From contig NZ_CP110636.1 in assembly GCF_026153355.1 (NCBI RefSeq), forward strand, positions 6,448,001 to 6,512,000: a stretch of 64,000 nt of DNA, in the 5' to 3' direction. Positions 54,979-62,467 of the stretch are shown piece after piece (position 1 is the first letter of the stretch; each line of letters begins with the position of its first letter). This DNA is from Streptomyces endophytica. Its GTDB lineage: Bacteria > Actinomycetota > Actinomycetes > Streptomycetales > Streptomycetaceae. The translations under genes were made by a program, and so were the position numbers. The notes below the pieces were generated by a model that made no database searches, was not told the origin of the DNA, and saw only the letters and a program-made list of their open reading frames with translations.

Positions 54979-55887
54979 ATGGCTATGGATGCTCATCTGC
55001 GGGACCTGCGCTACTTCGTCGTCACGGCCGAGGAGTTGAACTTCACCCGGGCCGCCGAGCGGCTGTTCATCTCCCAGCCGGGGCTGAGCAAGCAGATCCG
55101 GCAGCTGGAGGACGGGCTGCGGGTGAAGCTGTTCGTCCGCGACCGGCGCACGGTCACGCTGACCGCGTCCGGTGCCGCGCTGCTGCCCCGGGCGCGGGAG
55201 CTGGTCCAGCTCTGGGACGAGGCGCAGCGCGCGGTCAGCGACGCGGCCGCCGCGGAGGCCGCCGTGCTGACCCTGGGCATCTCGACGAGCACCGGCCGCG
55301 GGCTGCTCCCCGCGATCCGCGCACGGCTCGCCGAGCGCCGCCCCGACTGGCGCCTCCAGGTGCGCCAGATCGACTGGGCGGACGCCACCGCCGGGCTCGC
55401 CGGCGGCGAGACGGACCTGGCGCTGCTGTGGCTGCCGTTCCCCGGGCAGGAGCAGTTCGCCGTGCAGGTCGTGGCCACCGAACCGCGGTGGGTGGCGCTG
55501 CCGGCCGGCCACCGTCTCGCCGGGGCCGCCGAGATCCCGTTCGCCGCGCTGCTCGACGAACCGTTCCTGGCACTGCCGGAGACCGCCGGGGCCCTACGGG
55601 ACCATTGGCTCGCGGTGGACGAACGGGACGGCCGGCCGGTGCGCATCGGCGGAGTGGTCGCCAACGCGGACGAGACCTTCGAGGCGGTGTCCGAGGGCCT
55701 CGGCGTGGTCCTGCTGTCGGCCGGGAACGCCGAGATCTACCGGCGTCCCGGCGTCGTCGCCCGCCCCGTCACCGGCCTGACGCCCGCCCAACTCGCGCTG
55801 GTCCGCCGCCCGGACGACCACCGCACCGTGCTGCGCGACGTCCTCGACGCCGTCCGGCACCACGCGGCACCGCCCGTCACCCCCTGA
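54979..55887 (+). CDS. LysR-family transcriptional regulator
   Basis: 302 residues (ATG 54985 is an alternative start). The N-terminal HTH is 'LRDLRYFVVTAEELNFTRAA' and 'LFISQPGLSKQIRQLEDGL'. The effector domain follows with 'LRLGIS'-type strand 'VLTLGISTSTGRGLLPAIR' and 'VANADETFEAVSEGLGVVLL'. No ribosome site is visible before the start, so the mRNA may be leaderless. Divergent transcription with the SDR gene is typical of LysR control. Confidence 0.9.
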   Translation: MAMDAHLRDLRYFVVTAEELNFTRAAERLFISQPGLSKQIRQLEDGLRVKLFVRDRRTVTLTASGAALLPRARELVQLWDEAQRAVSDAAAAEAAVLTLGISTSTGRGLLPAIRARLAERRPDWRLQVRQIDWADATAGLAGGETDLALLWLPFPGQEQFAVQVVATEPRWVALPAGHRLAGAAEIPFAALLDEPFLALPETAGALRDHWLAVDERDGRPVRIGGVVANADETFEAVSEGLGVVLLSAGNAEIYRRPGVVARPVTGLTPAQLALVRRPDDHRTVLRDVLDAVRHHAAPPVTP

Positions 55888-55930
55888 CCGAGAACCCCAC
55901 CCGTCCGCACGTCCGCTGTGAGGAGTTCCC

Positions 55931-56290
55931 ATGTCCGTACGCCGGGTCGTCCCCGACCTCCGCTCGACCGCCCTGGAGGAGAACCGTGACTTCTACGGGC
56001 TGCTCGGCCTGGAGGAGGTCATGAACCAGGGCTGGGTGATGACGCTGGCCGCGCCGGCCAACCCCACCGCCCAGCTCACCTTCCTGACCGCGGACCGGAC
56101 CGCTCCGGTCACCCCCGACCTCAGCATCGAGGTCGACGACGTGGACGCGGCCTACGCCGCCCTGCGGGCCGCGGGCGCGACGATCGTCCGGCCCCTCGCG
56201 GACGAGGAGTGGGGCGTACGCCGCTTCTTCGTCCGCGACCCGGACGGACGGGTCGTCAACGTCCTGGGCCACACGGTCAGTCGGCCCTGA
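55931..56290 (+). CDS. VOC (glyoxalase/bleomycin-resistance fold) protein
   Basis: 119 residues with GAGGAGTTCCC before the ATG. 'LRSTALEENRDFYGLLGLEE', 'ANPTAQLTFLTADRTAPV', 'LSIEVDDVDAAYAALRAAGA' and 'FVRDPDGRVVNVLGH' outline the paired beta-alpha-beta-beta-beta units and the C-terminal Glu/His metal region is weak (VVNVLGH). It is 43 bp after the LysR gene. It overlaps the SGNH gene's 3' end by 14 bp on the opposite strand. Confidence 0.88.
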   Translation: MSVRRVVPDLRSTALEENRDFYGLLGLEEVMNQGWVMTLAAPANPTAQLTFLTADRTAPVTPDLSIEVDDVDAAYAALRAAGATIVRPLADEEWGVRRFFVRDPDGRVVNVLGHTVSRP

Positions 56291-57437
56291 CGGCGAACGG
56301 ACCGCCGTCCCCGAAGACCCGCTCGGCGAACCGCTCGCCGATACGGCGGTGACCGGCCGGGTCCGGGTGGAGCGCGTCGGGCAGCGGCAGTTCGGCGTGG
56401 TCCGCCTCGCCGTAGAGCACCCGGCCGTCGAGGTAGTGCAGGTTCGGGTCGTCGGCCGCCCGCGCGGCGGTGATCCGGGCCAGCTCGTCCCGGATGCGGT
56501 TCAGCGTGAGGCGCCCGGGGTCCTTGGGGTCACCGAGGGCCGTGAAACGCAGCGTCCCGGAACTGAAGTCCGGCGCGCCGGGTCCGGGGGTGTCCTCGTG
56601 GACCGGGCACAGGACGGCCGACACGACCAGCAGCGGCGCGGTCGGGTGCCCCTCGCGGATCGTGTCGAGGAAGCCGTGGACCGCCGGCCCGAAGGCGCGC
56701 AGCCGCATCAGGTCGTGGCCGACCAGATTGATGCCGATCTTGACGCTGATCAGGTCCGCGGGGGTGTCCCGCATGGCGCGCGCGGTGAACGGGTCCAGCA
56801 GGGCGTTGCCGCCGAAGCCGAGGTTGATCAGCTCCACCCCGCCGCGGGCGGCGGCCAGCGCCGGCCAGGTCGCGGTGGGGCCTTCGGCGGTGGAGCCGTG
56901 GCTGATCGAGCTGCCGTGGTGCAGCCAGACCCGGCGGCCGTGGTCCGGGGCGGCCTCGACCGGGGCGTCCGTGCGCAGCGCGATCAGCTCGGTGGTCTCC
57001 GTCTGCGGCAGCCAGATCTCGATGTCCTTCTCGCCGGCGGCGAGACCGGTGAACCGGAGGGTGCCGGGCGGGCCGGGGCGGGTGACGATCGCCTGGGTGG
57101 CCATGTCGATGGTGCGGACGTTGCCGGCCGCGACACCGGCCCGGGCGGTGAACCGGCCGTCCACGACCAGGTCGTACACGCCGTCCGGCTGCGGCGGGGC
57201 GCCCTCGTAGACCGTCTTCGTGGGGAGCGTGTCCAGCTCGACGGCGGTGGCGCGGGTGCGGAACACCAGCCGTACGCCGGAGGGCTGGGACTCGACCATG
57301 GCCAGGTAGTCGTCCGGCCACTGCTGACGGGCCCACGCGGGCAGCCGGTGCGGCAGCACGCCGTGCGCGGTGCGCTCCACCTCCAGGGCGCCCCGCAGGA
57401 GGTGCGGTTCCACGGGGGTGGTGATCCAGTTGGTCAC
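56277..57437 (-). CDS. SGNH/GDSL-type lipase or esterase, cytoplasmic
   Basis: 386 residues from GTG 57437, with no signal peptide. A beta-sandwich N-terminal half ('LVFRTRATAVELDTLPTKTV') precedes the hydrolase core: Block I 'VWLHHGSSISHGSTAEG' with Ser, 'ELINLGFGGNALLDPFTARA' (Gly), 'LISVKIGINLVGHDLM' (Asn) and the Asp-x-x-His block 'LPLPDALHPDPAGHRRIGER'. The two-domain form resembles carbohydrate esterases. The natural ester is unknown. Confidence 0.88.
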   Translation of the reverse strand: MTNWITTPVEPHLLRGALEVERTAHGVLPHRLPAWARQQWPDDYLAMVESQPSGVRLVFRTRATAVELDTLPTKTVYEGAPPQPDGVYDLVVDGRFTARAGVAAGNVRTIDMATQAIVTRPGPPGTLRFTGLAAGEKDIEIWLPQTETTELIALRTDAPVEAAPDHGRRVWLHHGSSISHGSTAEGPTATWPALAAARGGVELINLGFGGNALLDPFTARAMRDTPADLISVKIGINLVGHDLMRLRAFGPAVHGFLDTIREGHPTAPLLVVSAVLCPVHEDTPGPGAPDFSSGTLRFTALGDPKDPGRLTLNRIRDELARITAARAADDPNLHYLDGRVLYGEADHAELPLPDALHPDPAGHRRIGERFAERVFGDGGPFAVRAD

Positions 57438-57542
57438 GCGGGCCTGCCTGCGGGGGTCGAGAACGTCCGAGGGACGCCGTCGAACGGAAAGATCATGACC
57501 ATCAGCCTGCCCGTCGTATGCCCGTTTCGCACCCGCTTTTCC

Positions 57543-58124
57543 TCAGCCGCCGCCGGCCGGACCGTTCCCGGCCGGGTCACCGCCGGCCGGACCGTTCCCG
57601 GCCGGGTCACCGCCGGCCGGACCGTTGCCGGCCGGCCCGTTGAGGGACAGCACCGTGCCCTGTGCCACCGCGCACAGGCGCTCGGCGCCGTCCGTGTCGA
57701 GCACCGTCAGATCGCACCGGCACACGGCCTGGCGGCGGCCGGCGTGGACGACCTCGGCACGGGCGCGGAGCGTCCGGCCGCGCGCCGGCCGCAGGTACTG
57801 GATCGAGAAACCACCGGTGACGATGGCCGGGCCCAGGGCGGTGGCCGCGGCGAACGTGAGGGTGTTGTCGGCGGCGTACGACAGCACCCCGCCGTGCACG
57901 AACCCGTACTGCTGCAGCAGTTCCTCGCGAATGTCCAGCTCCAGCGTCGCCCCGCCGTCCCCGAACGCGGTGAGCCGCGCCCGCAGCAACCTGCTGAACG
58001 GCTGCTCGTCCAGGCCCTTTTGAGCCGTCGCGAGATCGAAGGCCGCGGCGGGATCGAAGGCCGCGGCGGGATCGATGCCCGCGGCGGGTTCGATGCCTGC
58101 GCCGTCCCGCTCGGTGTCCGTCAT
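57543..58124 (-). CDS. PaaI-type hotdog thioesterase with repeat-bearing ends
   Basis: 193 residues. The hotdog core is 'GLDEQPFSRLLRARLTAFGD', 'QQYGFVHGGVLSYAADNTLT' (HGG with catalytic-region Asp in AADN), 'AIVTGGFSIQYLRPARG' and 'AVCRCDLTVLDTDGAERLCA'. Both ends are low complexity: an N-terminal 'IDPAAAFDPAAAFD' and a C-terminal (GNGPAGGDPA)n made by a 30-bp DNA repeat at about 57545-57635. It would hydrolyse an acyl- or aryl-CoA. The start overlaps the stop of the PheC-like gene (TGATG). Confidence 0.85.
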   Translation of the reverse strand: MTDTERDGAGIEPAAGIDPAAAFDPAAAFDLATAQKGLDEQPFSRLLRARLTAFGDGGATLELDIREELLQQYGFVHGGVLSYAADNTLTFAAATALGPAIVTGGFSIQYLRPARGRTLRARAEVVHAGRRQAVCRCDLTVLDTDGAERLCAVAQGTVLSLNGPAGNGPAGGDPAGNGPAGGDPAGNGPAGGG

Positions 58125-58954
58125 CACTCCCCCATCCAGACGTTCTCGTACGTCCGGTAGGTGCCGTCGTGGGTGGCCAGATGCACCCACTGGTTCACAT
58201 AGGCCGTGAAGTCGTGGTCGCCCCGGGGCAGCGCATAGGCCTTCTCGGAGAAGGTGAAGGGCTTCTCCGGGTGGAGCGAGCAGAGTTCGGGGTGGAGCTT
58301 GGCCTGATAGCGGGTCTCGCTGGCATCGGTCATCATCACGTCGGCGCGGCCCGCGATGATCTCGTCGAAGATCGTGGTGTTGTCCGGATGGACCTTCAGG
58401 GTCGCGTGCTTGATGTGGGCGCGAGCGAACTCCTCGTTCGTGCCACCGGGGTTGACGATGACGGTCGTGCCGCGGCGGTCGATCTGCTCCAGCGTGCCGT
58501 ACTTGTCCTTGTCCGCACAGCGCACGATCGGGGTCTTGCCGTCCGTGCGGGTGGGCTCGCTGAAGGAGACCGCACGGGCCCGCGCCAGGGTGATCGAGAC
58601 GCCGCCCATGGCGATGTCGCAGCGCCCGGCCGACAGATCGCCGACCAGTCCGGCCCAGGTGGTCGGGACGTAACGGGGCTTGGCGTCCAGGCTCCGGGCG
58701 AGGTCCTGGGCCATGTCGATGTCCACCCCGCGGTAGCTGCCGGTCCCGGGGTCGCGGTAACTGAAGGGGCGGTAGTCGCCGGTGGTGCACACCCGCAGCA
58801 CCCCGCGCCGCGGAACGGTGTCGAGCGCCGACGCCTGCCGTCCGTGGGCCGGAGCGAGCCTTCGTGCCGGGGCGGGGGTGCCGGACGCCGCCGGGGCGGC
58901 TGCGGTGACGGCGAGCAGACAGGCGAGGGCGGAGAGGGTGACGGCACGCTTCAT
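58124..58954 (-). CDS. Secreted cyclohexadienyl (prephenate/arogenate) dehydratase, PheC-like
   Basis: 276 residues with a Sec signal ('VTLSALACLLAVTAAAPAAS'). It has the family 3 solute-binding fold, but the details are those of periplasmic cyclohexadienyl dehydratase PheC: 'RVCTTGDYRPFSYRDPGTGS', 'GVDIDMAQDLARSLDAK', 'GRCDIAMGGVSITLARARAV', 'RTDGKTPIVRCADKDKYGTL', 'TTVIVNPGGTNEEFARAHIK' and 'HPDNTTIFDEIIAGRADVMM'. PheC turns prephenate or arogenate into phenylpyruvate or phenylalanine. No permease or ATPase is near, which supports an enzyme over a transporter part. Coupled to a thioesterase gene. Confidence 0.8.
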   Translation of the reverse strand: MKRAVTLSALACLLAVTAAAPAASGTPAPARRLAPAHGRQASALDTVPRRGVLRVCTTGDYRPFSYRDPGTGSYRGVDIDMAQDLARSLDAKPRYVPTTWAGLVGDLSAGRCDIAMGGVSITLARARAVSFSEPTRTDGKTPIVRCADKDKYGTLEQIDRRGTTVIVNPGGTNEEFARAHIKHATLKVHPDNTTIFDEIIAGRADVMMTDASETRYQAKLHPELCSLHPEKPFTFSEKAYALPRGDHDFTAYVNQWVHLATHDGTYRTYENVWMGE

Positions 58955-59227
58955 CGGGTCTCCTGGGGCTCCTTGGGCCGCGGGGCGCGGGGCTGACGCC
59001 TCATCGGGTGATCGCGCGCTCAGCCTGGCAGAGCCGGTGATCGACGTGAAGCCCTTGCCCGGGGACCGGGACGGCCGGCCGGACGGCCGGGGAGGGTAGG
59101 AGCCGCGCACCCGTCAGCCCTTCAGCCGTCGGCCCGTCAGACCGGCGAGGCCCGGCAGCCGTCAGACCGCCGGAGCCCGGCAGCCCTCAGGGCGGGCCGG
59201 TGGACCGACCGCCCGGCCGTCAGCCCA

Positions 59228-59896
59228 TCAGTCGCCGTACAGGCCGTCCTCGTCGTCGCCCGCCGCCCTGTCCTGGGTGGCTTCGGCGAGACGGGCGAGG
59301 AGCTCGGCGGCGCGCTTGGCGACGGTGTCGCGGTCGCCTTCGGAGAGGGCGGCGCCCATGCCGACGGCGGCCGCGCCGGCGGCGATCCACTCGGGCGCGC
59401 TGTCGACCGTCACCCCGCCGGTCGGCAGCAGCGGCGCCTGCGGGAGTGCCGCGCGGACCTCCCGGAGCCAGGAGGGGTCGTGGGCCGCGGCGGGGAAGAG
59501 CTTGAGGGCGTCCGCGCCGAGCTCCAGGGCGCGGACGATTTCGGTGGGCGTCGAGACGCCGGGGAAGACCGGGACGCCGTAGCGGTGGGCGGTGCGGATG
59601 ACCTCGGGATCCAGGCTGGGCGAGACCAGGAAGCGGGCCCCGGCGTCGACCGCCATCCGGGCCGACATCGCGTCAAGGACCGTGCCCGCGCCGATGACCG
59701 CGTCCTCACCCAGCTCACGCGTCAGCGTCGTGACCGCCTCCAGCGCGAAGGGGGTGGTCATGGATATCTCCAGGGTCGTGATGCCGGCCGACAGCAAGGT
59801 GTCGGCGGTGGCGCTCGCCTCGTCGTAGGTCTTGCTGCGAACGATGGCGAATACGCGCTGCGCCAGTGCGGCCCGGGTGATCTCCCAGCGATACAC
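59228..59896 (-). CDS. eda: KDPG/KHG aldolase
   Basis: 222 residues from GTG 59896 with GGAAGGACGG about ten bases upstream. TIM-barrel class I aldolase: 'RVFAIVRSKTYDEASATADT', 'AGITTLEISMTTPFALEAV' (Glu), 'DAVIGAGTVLDAMSARMAVD', 'GVPVFPGVSTPTEIVRALEL' and the Schiff-base Lys in 'GADALKLFPAAAHDP'. It splits 2-keto-3-deoxy-6-phosphogluconate or 4-hydroxy-2-oxoglutarate. The ketohexonate kinase that often accompanies it is not in the window. Confidence 0.92.
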   Translation of the reverse strand: MYRWEITRAALAQRVFAIVRSKTYDEASATADTLLSAGITTLEISMTTPFALEAVTTLTRELGEDAVIGAGTVLDAMSARMAVDAGARFLVSPSLDPEVIRTAHRYGVPVFPGVSTPTEIVRALELGADALKLFPAAAHDPSWLREVRAALPQAPLLPTGGVTVDSAPEWIAAGAAAVGMGAALSEGDRDTVAKRAAELLARLAEATQDRAAGDDEDGLYGD

Positions 59897-60238
59897 GGCA
59901 GTTCGCCGTCCTTCCTTGTCTGCGACACACCATGCCGGACCGCCCGGCCATGGCGGATACGGCACTTTCCCGGGCGCGCCGCAGCAGCTGACCCCACATG
60001 GTCCCTTGTCCGCCGATGCCCGCCCGCTCCTCGTTTCCACCGAAACGCTACCGGGAACCACCGACAATCCTCTCTCGGGGGGTGCGCCCCGCGCGCCCCT
60101 TCTGCCAAGAAATGCGAGAAGAGCGAGGTCAGAGGGGGCGCACGGCGAAGCGGCGGCCGGGGTGCGCAAGGCACCCCGACCGCCGCGGCGGGTGGTTTCC
60201 GGGTCGTTCGGCCGACCCGTGCGCCGGTTGAGCCGGTC
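59897..60238. other. Intergenic region with no gene seen
   Basis: The 342 bp lie between the aldolase start and the RNase stop, both on the minus strand. They should hold the aldolase promoter and an RNase terminator. No repeat or palindrome stands out. Confidence 0.5.
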
Positions 60239-60675
60239 TCAGCAGTTCCGGTCGACCAGCTCGAACGTGGAGTAGTGGTCGGCGGTGTAGTAGTCCTCGT
60301 CCTTCTTCTCACCGGCCACGATGCGCCGGGCACCGCGGTCGGGCGAGCCCGGGGTGATGACCGTGTACTCGTGGTAGTAGCCGGTGCTCTGCTTCGGCAG
60401 GACGCCTTCGCGGTTGTCGAAGACCGTCCCGTCCTTCGGGTACGGGAAGGGGCCGCCCTTGGCGATCAGGTCGAGGGTGTCATGGGCCTGCGAGGGCAGC
60501 TTGGAGTAACAGACGCTGCCGACGTCCTTGACGTGCACGGCCGTTGCGTACGCCGTCGTGGCGTGCGGGGTGGCCGTGGCGGAGGGGGTGGCGGCGACCG
60601 CGGTCCCGCCGAGGAGAAGAGCCGATGCGAGGGCGCCCGCGGCGCCGATCCTGGTAATCCGTGGGGGATTCTCAT
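60239..60675 (-). CDS. Secreted guanyl-specific ribonuclease, RNase Sa family (one frameshift)
   Basis: 145 residues if one C is restored in the CCCCC run at about 60668, which joins ATG 60675 to the signal peptide ('RITRIGAAGALASALLLGGT' ending VAA) and the mature enzyme. The mature part is very close to RNase Sa: 'VGSVCYSKLPSQAHDTLDLI', 'GPFPYPKDGTVFDNREGVLP', 'GYYHEYTVITPGSPDRGARR' and 'DYYTADHYSTFELVDRNC'. The catalytic Glu (YHEYTV), Arg (GARRIV) and His (ADHYST) are present, as are the two disulphide cysteines. It cuts RNA after G outside the cell. Confidence 0.92.
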
Positions 60676-60903
60676 GCCTCCCAGAATGACGCGCGTAGAC
60701 ATGGCCCTGTCAATCCCAAGAGGCCGATGTTTCCCCGGAGTTCACACAGTCGCCCCAACTGGAAGCCCGAAAAATCCCGATGTCCCCTTCGGTCCCCACC
60801 AGGCATGATGAGCGCGCGGACGATCACCGAGGGGTGAGCGGGACCGGCGGTGCCACGGACGGTCCGTCAGCACCGTGCGCGACAACGAGAGGGAGGGCTT
60901 TCC

Positions 60904-61314
60904 ATGCGGGTCAAGGACTTCGACCACCTGGTGCTCAAGGTGCGGGACATCGAGCGGGCACTGGACTTCTACTGCGGTCCGCTCGGACTGGAGCCGGTGC
61001 GGGTCGAGGAGTGGCGGGCCGGCGAGGCCCCGTTCCCGTCGGTGCGGATCAACCCCGTCACGATCATCGACCTGATCACCCGCCCCGAGGACGAGCCGGG
61101 CGCGGCACCGGCCACCAACGTGGACCACATCTGTCTGGTCGTGGATCCGCTGGACTGGCAGGAGGTCATCGACTCCGGCGTCTTCACCACCGTCCTGGAG
61201 GGCCCGGTCGGCCGCTACGGCGCACGCGGCGATGCCCAGTCGATCTACGTACAGGACCCGGACGGCAACACCGTCGAGCTGCGGTGGTACCCGGAGGACG
61301 CCGACCAGTCCTGA
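60904..61314 (+). CDS. VOC family protein
   Basis: 136 residues from ATG 60904 with GAGAGGGAGG ahead. 'RVKDFDHLVLKVRDIERALD', 'FYCGPLGLEPVRVEEW', 'VDHICLVVDPLDWQEVIDSG' and 'SIYVQDPDGNTVELRWYPED' show the metal-site His, Glu/His and Glu of the fold. It is related to, but not close to, the VOC protein at 55931. Possible roles are lyase or dioxygenase-type enzymes; the substrate is unknown. Confidence 0.88.
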   Translation: MRVKDFDHLVLKVRDIERALDFYCGPLGLEPVRVEEWRAGEAPFPSVRINPVTIIDLITRPEDEPGAAPATNVDHICLVVDPLDWQEVIDSGVFTTVLEGPVGRYGARGDAQSIYVQDPDGNTVELRWYPEDADQS

Positions 61315-61367
61315 CCAGGGACCGGGCCGGGACGGGGCCGGAACATCGAACGGGACGCCTCAGGGGC

Positions 61368-61386
61368 TTTTGCCTCTGAGGCAAAA
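61368..61386. promoter_or_regulatory. Operator candidate TTTTGCCTC-T-GAGGCAAAA
   Basis: A perfect 9-bp palindrome with one central base lies 39 bp before the XRE-cupin gene, next to a further TTTTGCC half-site at about 61388. The overlap with the promoter region suggests that the XRE-cupin protein controls its own operon. Confidence 0.55.
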
Positions 61387-61424
61387 CTTTTGCCCACCAG
61401 GCCGCATGTCGCTATACCGGTGGT

Positions 61425-62051
61425 ATGTCCGAGCTCCCCGATGAGCCTCCCGGCGTCCCGCCGGCCGAGCTCCCCACCGTCGCGCCGCGCCTGCGCGACC
61501 TGCGGCGACGCAGTGGTCTCACACTGGAGACGGCGGCCCGGCTGGTCGGGCTGTCGCCCGCGCACCTGTCCCGCCTGGAGACCGGCCGGCGGCAGCCGTC
61601 GCTGCCGATGTTGCTGGCGCTCGCGCGGACGTACGGAACCACGGTATCCGACCTGCTGGGCGAGACCGCCCCGGAACGGGACCCGATCATCCGGGCGGAC
61701 CGCGCCGAGCCCTCGGAGGCCGGCGGCTGGACGTACTGGACCGTGGGCGGCGCCGGCCGCGCCCTCCAGGCGCTCCGGGTGCACGTGCCCCAACGCGCGC
61801 AGGGCGAGCTGGTGCGGGTGCATCCCGGCGAGGAGTGGCTCTACGTCCTCAAGGGACGGCTGCGGCTGACGCTCGGTGCGGCGGCGCACGTGCTGGCCCC
61901 GGGGGACGCGGCGCACTTCGACTCGCTCACCCCGCACCGGATCGCCGCCGACTCCCGGGGCGGCACGGAGCTCCTGTTCGTCCACACGCTGCTGCAGAGC
62001 GGCGCCGCCGAGCTGTGTCTGGGCGACGACGCGAGGTACCGCGGGGTGTGA
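61425..62051 (+). CDS. XRE-family regulator with C-terminal cupin domain
   Basis: 208 residues. The lambda-type HTH spans about 20-80: 'RLRDLRRRSGLTLETAARLV', 'GLSPAHLSRLETGRRQPSLP'. The cupin spans about 105-200: 'LVRVHPGEEWLYVLKGRLRL' and 'VLAPGDAAHFDSLTPHRIAA' carry the two cupin motifs with His and Glu residues. Such regulators sense small ligands and often control amine or amino-acid metabolism. The gene is followed by a small membrane peptide, a pair I recall as recurrent in Streptomyces. Confidence 0.9.
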   Translation: MSELPDEPPGVPPAELPTVAPRLRDLRRRSGLTLETAARLVGLSPAHLSRLETGRRQPSLPMLLALARTYGTTVSDLLGETAPERDPIIRADRAEPSEAGGWTYWTVGGAGRALQALRVHVPQRAQGELVRVHPGEEWLYVLKGRLRLTLGAAAHVLAPGDAAHFDSLTPHRIAADSRGGTELLFVHTLLQSGAAELCLGDDARYRGV

Positions 62052-62082
62052 GCCCACGCCGCCCGAACGAAAGGACCACGCC

Positions 62083-62262
62083 GTGCCCGACCGGCCCCCG
62101 ACCGATCTTCCCTCCGGCCCCTCCGCCGCCCCCGCCCCGACCCGCTACGTCGAGAACAAGCCACCCCGCGGACTGTATGTGCGGGTCTTCATCTACGTCG
62201 TCGCCACGCACGTCCTGCTGGCCTTCATGAGCCTGCTCGTCATCATCGCCAAGTCACGCTGA
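62083..62262 (+). CDS. Small DUF6126-like membrane peptide
   Basis: 59 residues from GTG 62083, with AAAGGA nine bases upstream. A polar Pro-rich N-terminus leads to 'RYVENKPPRGLYVRVFIYVV' and one TM helix (about 33-56), ending KSR. The R-G-L-x-x-R-V-F pattern before the helix fits DUF6126. It lies 31 bp after the XRE-cupin gene and is probably co-transcribed. Its function is unknown. Confidence 0.75.
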   Translation: MPDRPPTDLPSGPSAAPAPTRYVENKPPRGLYVRVFIYVVATHVLLAFMSLLVIIAKSR

Positions 62263-62467
62263 CCGCCGACCGCGCGGCCCCGGCCCGTGGCCCCGGCCCC
62301 GGGCCGGACCCGCCAGGCAACGTCCATCCCTTCGGTCCGAAAGTCCATTGCCCCGGTGTGCCCCGCGGGTGAAGCCTGCTGCCGCGCAGTCCTGGCACCA
62401 GACTCGTCCCCGTAGCACGTTTCCGTACCTCGTCCCCGCACCTCGTCGCACCGAGGAGGACCGAAGG

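Noticed and set aside
58124..58954. Binding protein of an amino-acid ABC transporter
   Set aside because: No permease or ATPase is adjacent, and the details (TTGDYRPFSYR, IVNPGGTNEEFAR, DGKTPI) match the PheC enzyme better; kept as an alternative only.
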